From: an uncultured Lysobacteraceae bacterium
GTDB taxonomy: Bacteria > Pseudomonadota > Gammaproteobacteria > Xanthomonadales > Rhodanobacteraceae
DNA length: 6,747 bases
Direction: 5' to 3'
NCBI GenBank assembly: GCA_946482585.1
Contig: CAMLSI010000298.1
Coordinates: 1-6,747, forward strand
Under the pieces are notes generated by a model, which made no database searches, was not told the DNA's origin, and saw nothing but the letters and a program-made list of their open reading frames with translations. The position numbers and the translations under genes were made by a program. Shown piece after piece: positions 6,270 through 6,747 of this stretch; within the stretch, counting starts at the first letter, position 1; each line of letters starts with the position of its first letter.

Positions 6270-6747
6270 ATGGCGACCAAGTCCACCCCAGCGAAAACCC
6301 GCGACAAGACGGTCGCGGAACAGACCGTCCAGCGCCAGCGACGCATCCAGGACGAGGTCGCGCGCCAGGAACGCGCGCGTCGCGAGAACGGCAACGGCAA
6401 GGAGGACAAGAAGGCCATGCAGGCCGGCGTGCGCGAGCAGCCCGAGAATCCGCTGCCCGAACAACACCTGCGCAAGCCGGGCTACGAGCACGAACTCAAT
6501 CCGCTGCCGCGCTTTCTCGCGCCGGACTATGCCGGCAGCGACAAGCTCAAGGATCGCGTCGCGATCGTGACCGGCGGCGACTCGGGCATAGGCCGTGCCG
6601 TCGCCGTGCTGTTCGCGCGCGAAGGCGCCGACGTCGCCGTACTGCATCTGAACGAACACGAAGACGCCGCGGTCACGCAGCAGCACGTCGAGGCCGAAGG
6701 CCGGCGCTGCCTCGTGATCGCGGGCGACGTGCGCGACCCGGCGTTCT
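6270..6747 (+). CDS. SDR family NAD(P)-dependent oxidoreductase, C-terminus outside window (partial)
   Basis: The frame is open from the ATG at 6270 to the window end (159 codons). AGGAG at 6259-6263 lies six bases before the start. Residues 1-45 are Lys/Arg/Glu-rich and probably disordered. Residues 55-92 contain PENPLPEQHLRKPGYEHELNPLP and FLAPDYAGSDKL, the pre-domain linker seen in the YghA / YhdF-like SDR subgroup. The Rossmann fold begins at about residue 96: RVAIVTGGDSGIGRA holds the TGxxxGIG nucleotide-binding motif (101-108), followed by a LHLNEHEDA strand end and a GDVRD motif (152-156) that contacts the adenine ring in classical SDRs. The catalytic Ser-Tyr-Lys lie beyond the window. 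Relatives are annotated as glucose/ribitol-type dehydrogenases or general oxidoreductases, often stress-associated; the substrate is unknown. It is divergent from the EF-hand gene, with which it may share regulatory DNA. Confidence 0.9.
   Translation, partial: MATKSTPAKTRDKTVAEQTVQRQRRIQDEVARQERARRENGNGKEDKKAMQAGVREQPENPLPEQHLRKPGYEHELNPLPRFLAPDYAGSDKLKDRVAIVTGGDSGIGRAVAVLFAREGADVAVLHLNEHEDAAVTQQHVEAEGRRCLVIAGDVRDPAF

Noticed and set aside
5569..6570. 333-residue plus-strand frame opposite the EF-hand gene and across the intergenic region
   Set aside because: It runs antisense to the signal peptide and EF-hands, then out of frame into the SDR gene; it is Arg-rich and shows no domain.
1..6747. 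CRISPR array, tRNA/rRNA genes, insertion sequences, attachment-site repeats
   Set aside because: No regularly spaced direct repeats, cloverleaf, transposase or long flanking repeats were seen on either strand.

Overview
The DNA is very GC-rich, with compact genes, strong GC third-position bias and Shine-Dalgarno sites of the GGAG type. The gene content (a DUF3309 mini membrane protein, a secreted two-EF-hand protein, and an SDR oxidoreductase with a long charged N-terminal extension) suggests a proteobacterium. My best guess is a Xanthomonadaceae/Lysobacteraceae-like gammaproteobacterium. This taxon call is inference from recognised families, not a database result.

Left part (1-5067, + strand): a two-gene unit. 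The first gene is cut by the window edge and encodes the end of a SIR2-like domain followed by a TIR domain, two folds known for NAD+ hydrolysis or binding. Two bases after its stop begins a 1421-residue STAND-type NTPase (nSTAND1 class: Walker A, a DQFEE Walker B, and typical downstream motifs). It continues through a charged helix, one transmembrane segment and about 14-16 degenerate WD40-type blades to a distinct C-terminal region and an Ala-rich tail. The architecture is that of a conflict or defence type effector-plus-sensor pair: the propellers would sense something, the NTPase would switch, and the SIR2-TIR partner would be the NAD-targeting effector.

Middle part (5009-5925, - strand): three small genes read toward the STAND gene. 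They are a signal-peptide EF-hand protein, a 53-residue DUF3309 membrane protein, and a 98-residue hydrophilic protein of unknown function. The last two are joined by an ATGA stop/start overlap. The 98-residue gene overlaps the 3' end of the STAND gene tail-to-tail by 59 bp. This is probably the junction between accessory and resident DNA.

Right part (5926-6747): a 344-bp divergent intergenic region, then an SDR oxidoreductase cut by the window end. Each divergent gene has a sequence resembling a sigma-54 -24/-12 promoter at a suitable distance from its start codon, and a 15-bp perfect inverted repeat lies between them. No tRNA, rRNA, CRISPR array, transposase or recognisable attachment site was seen.
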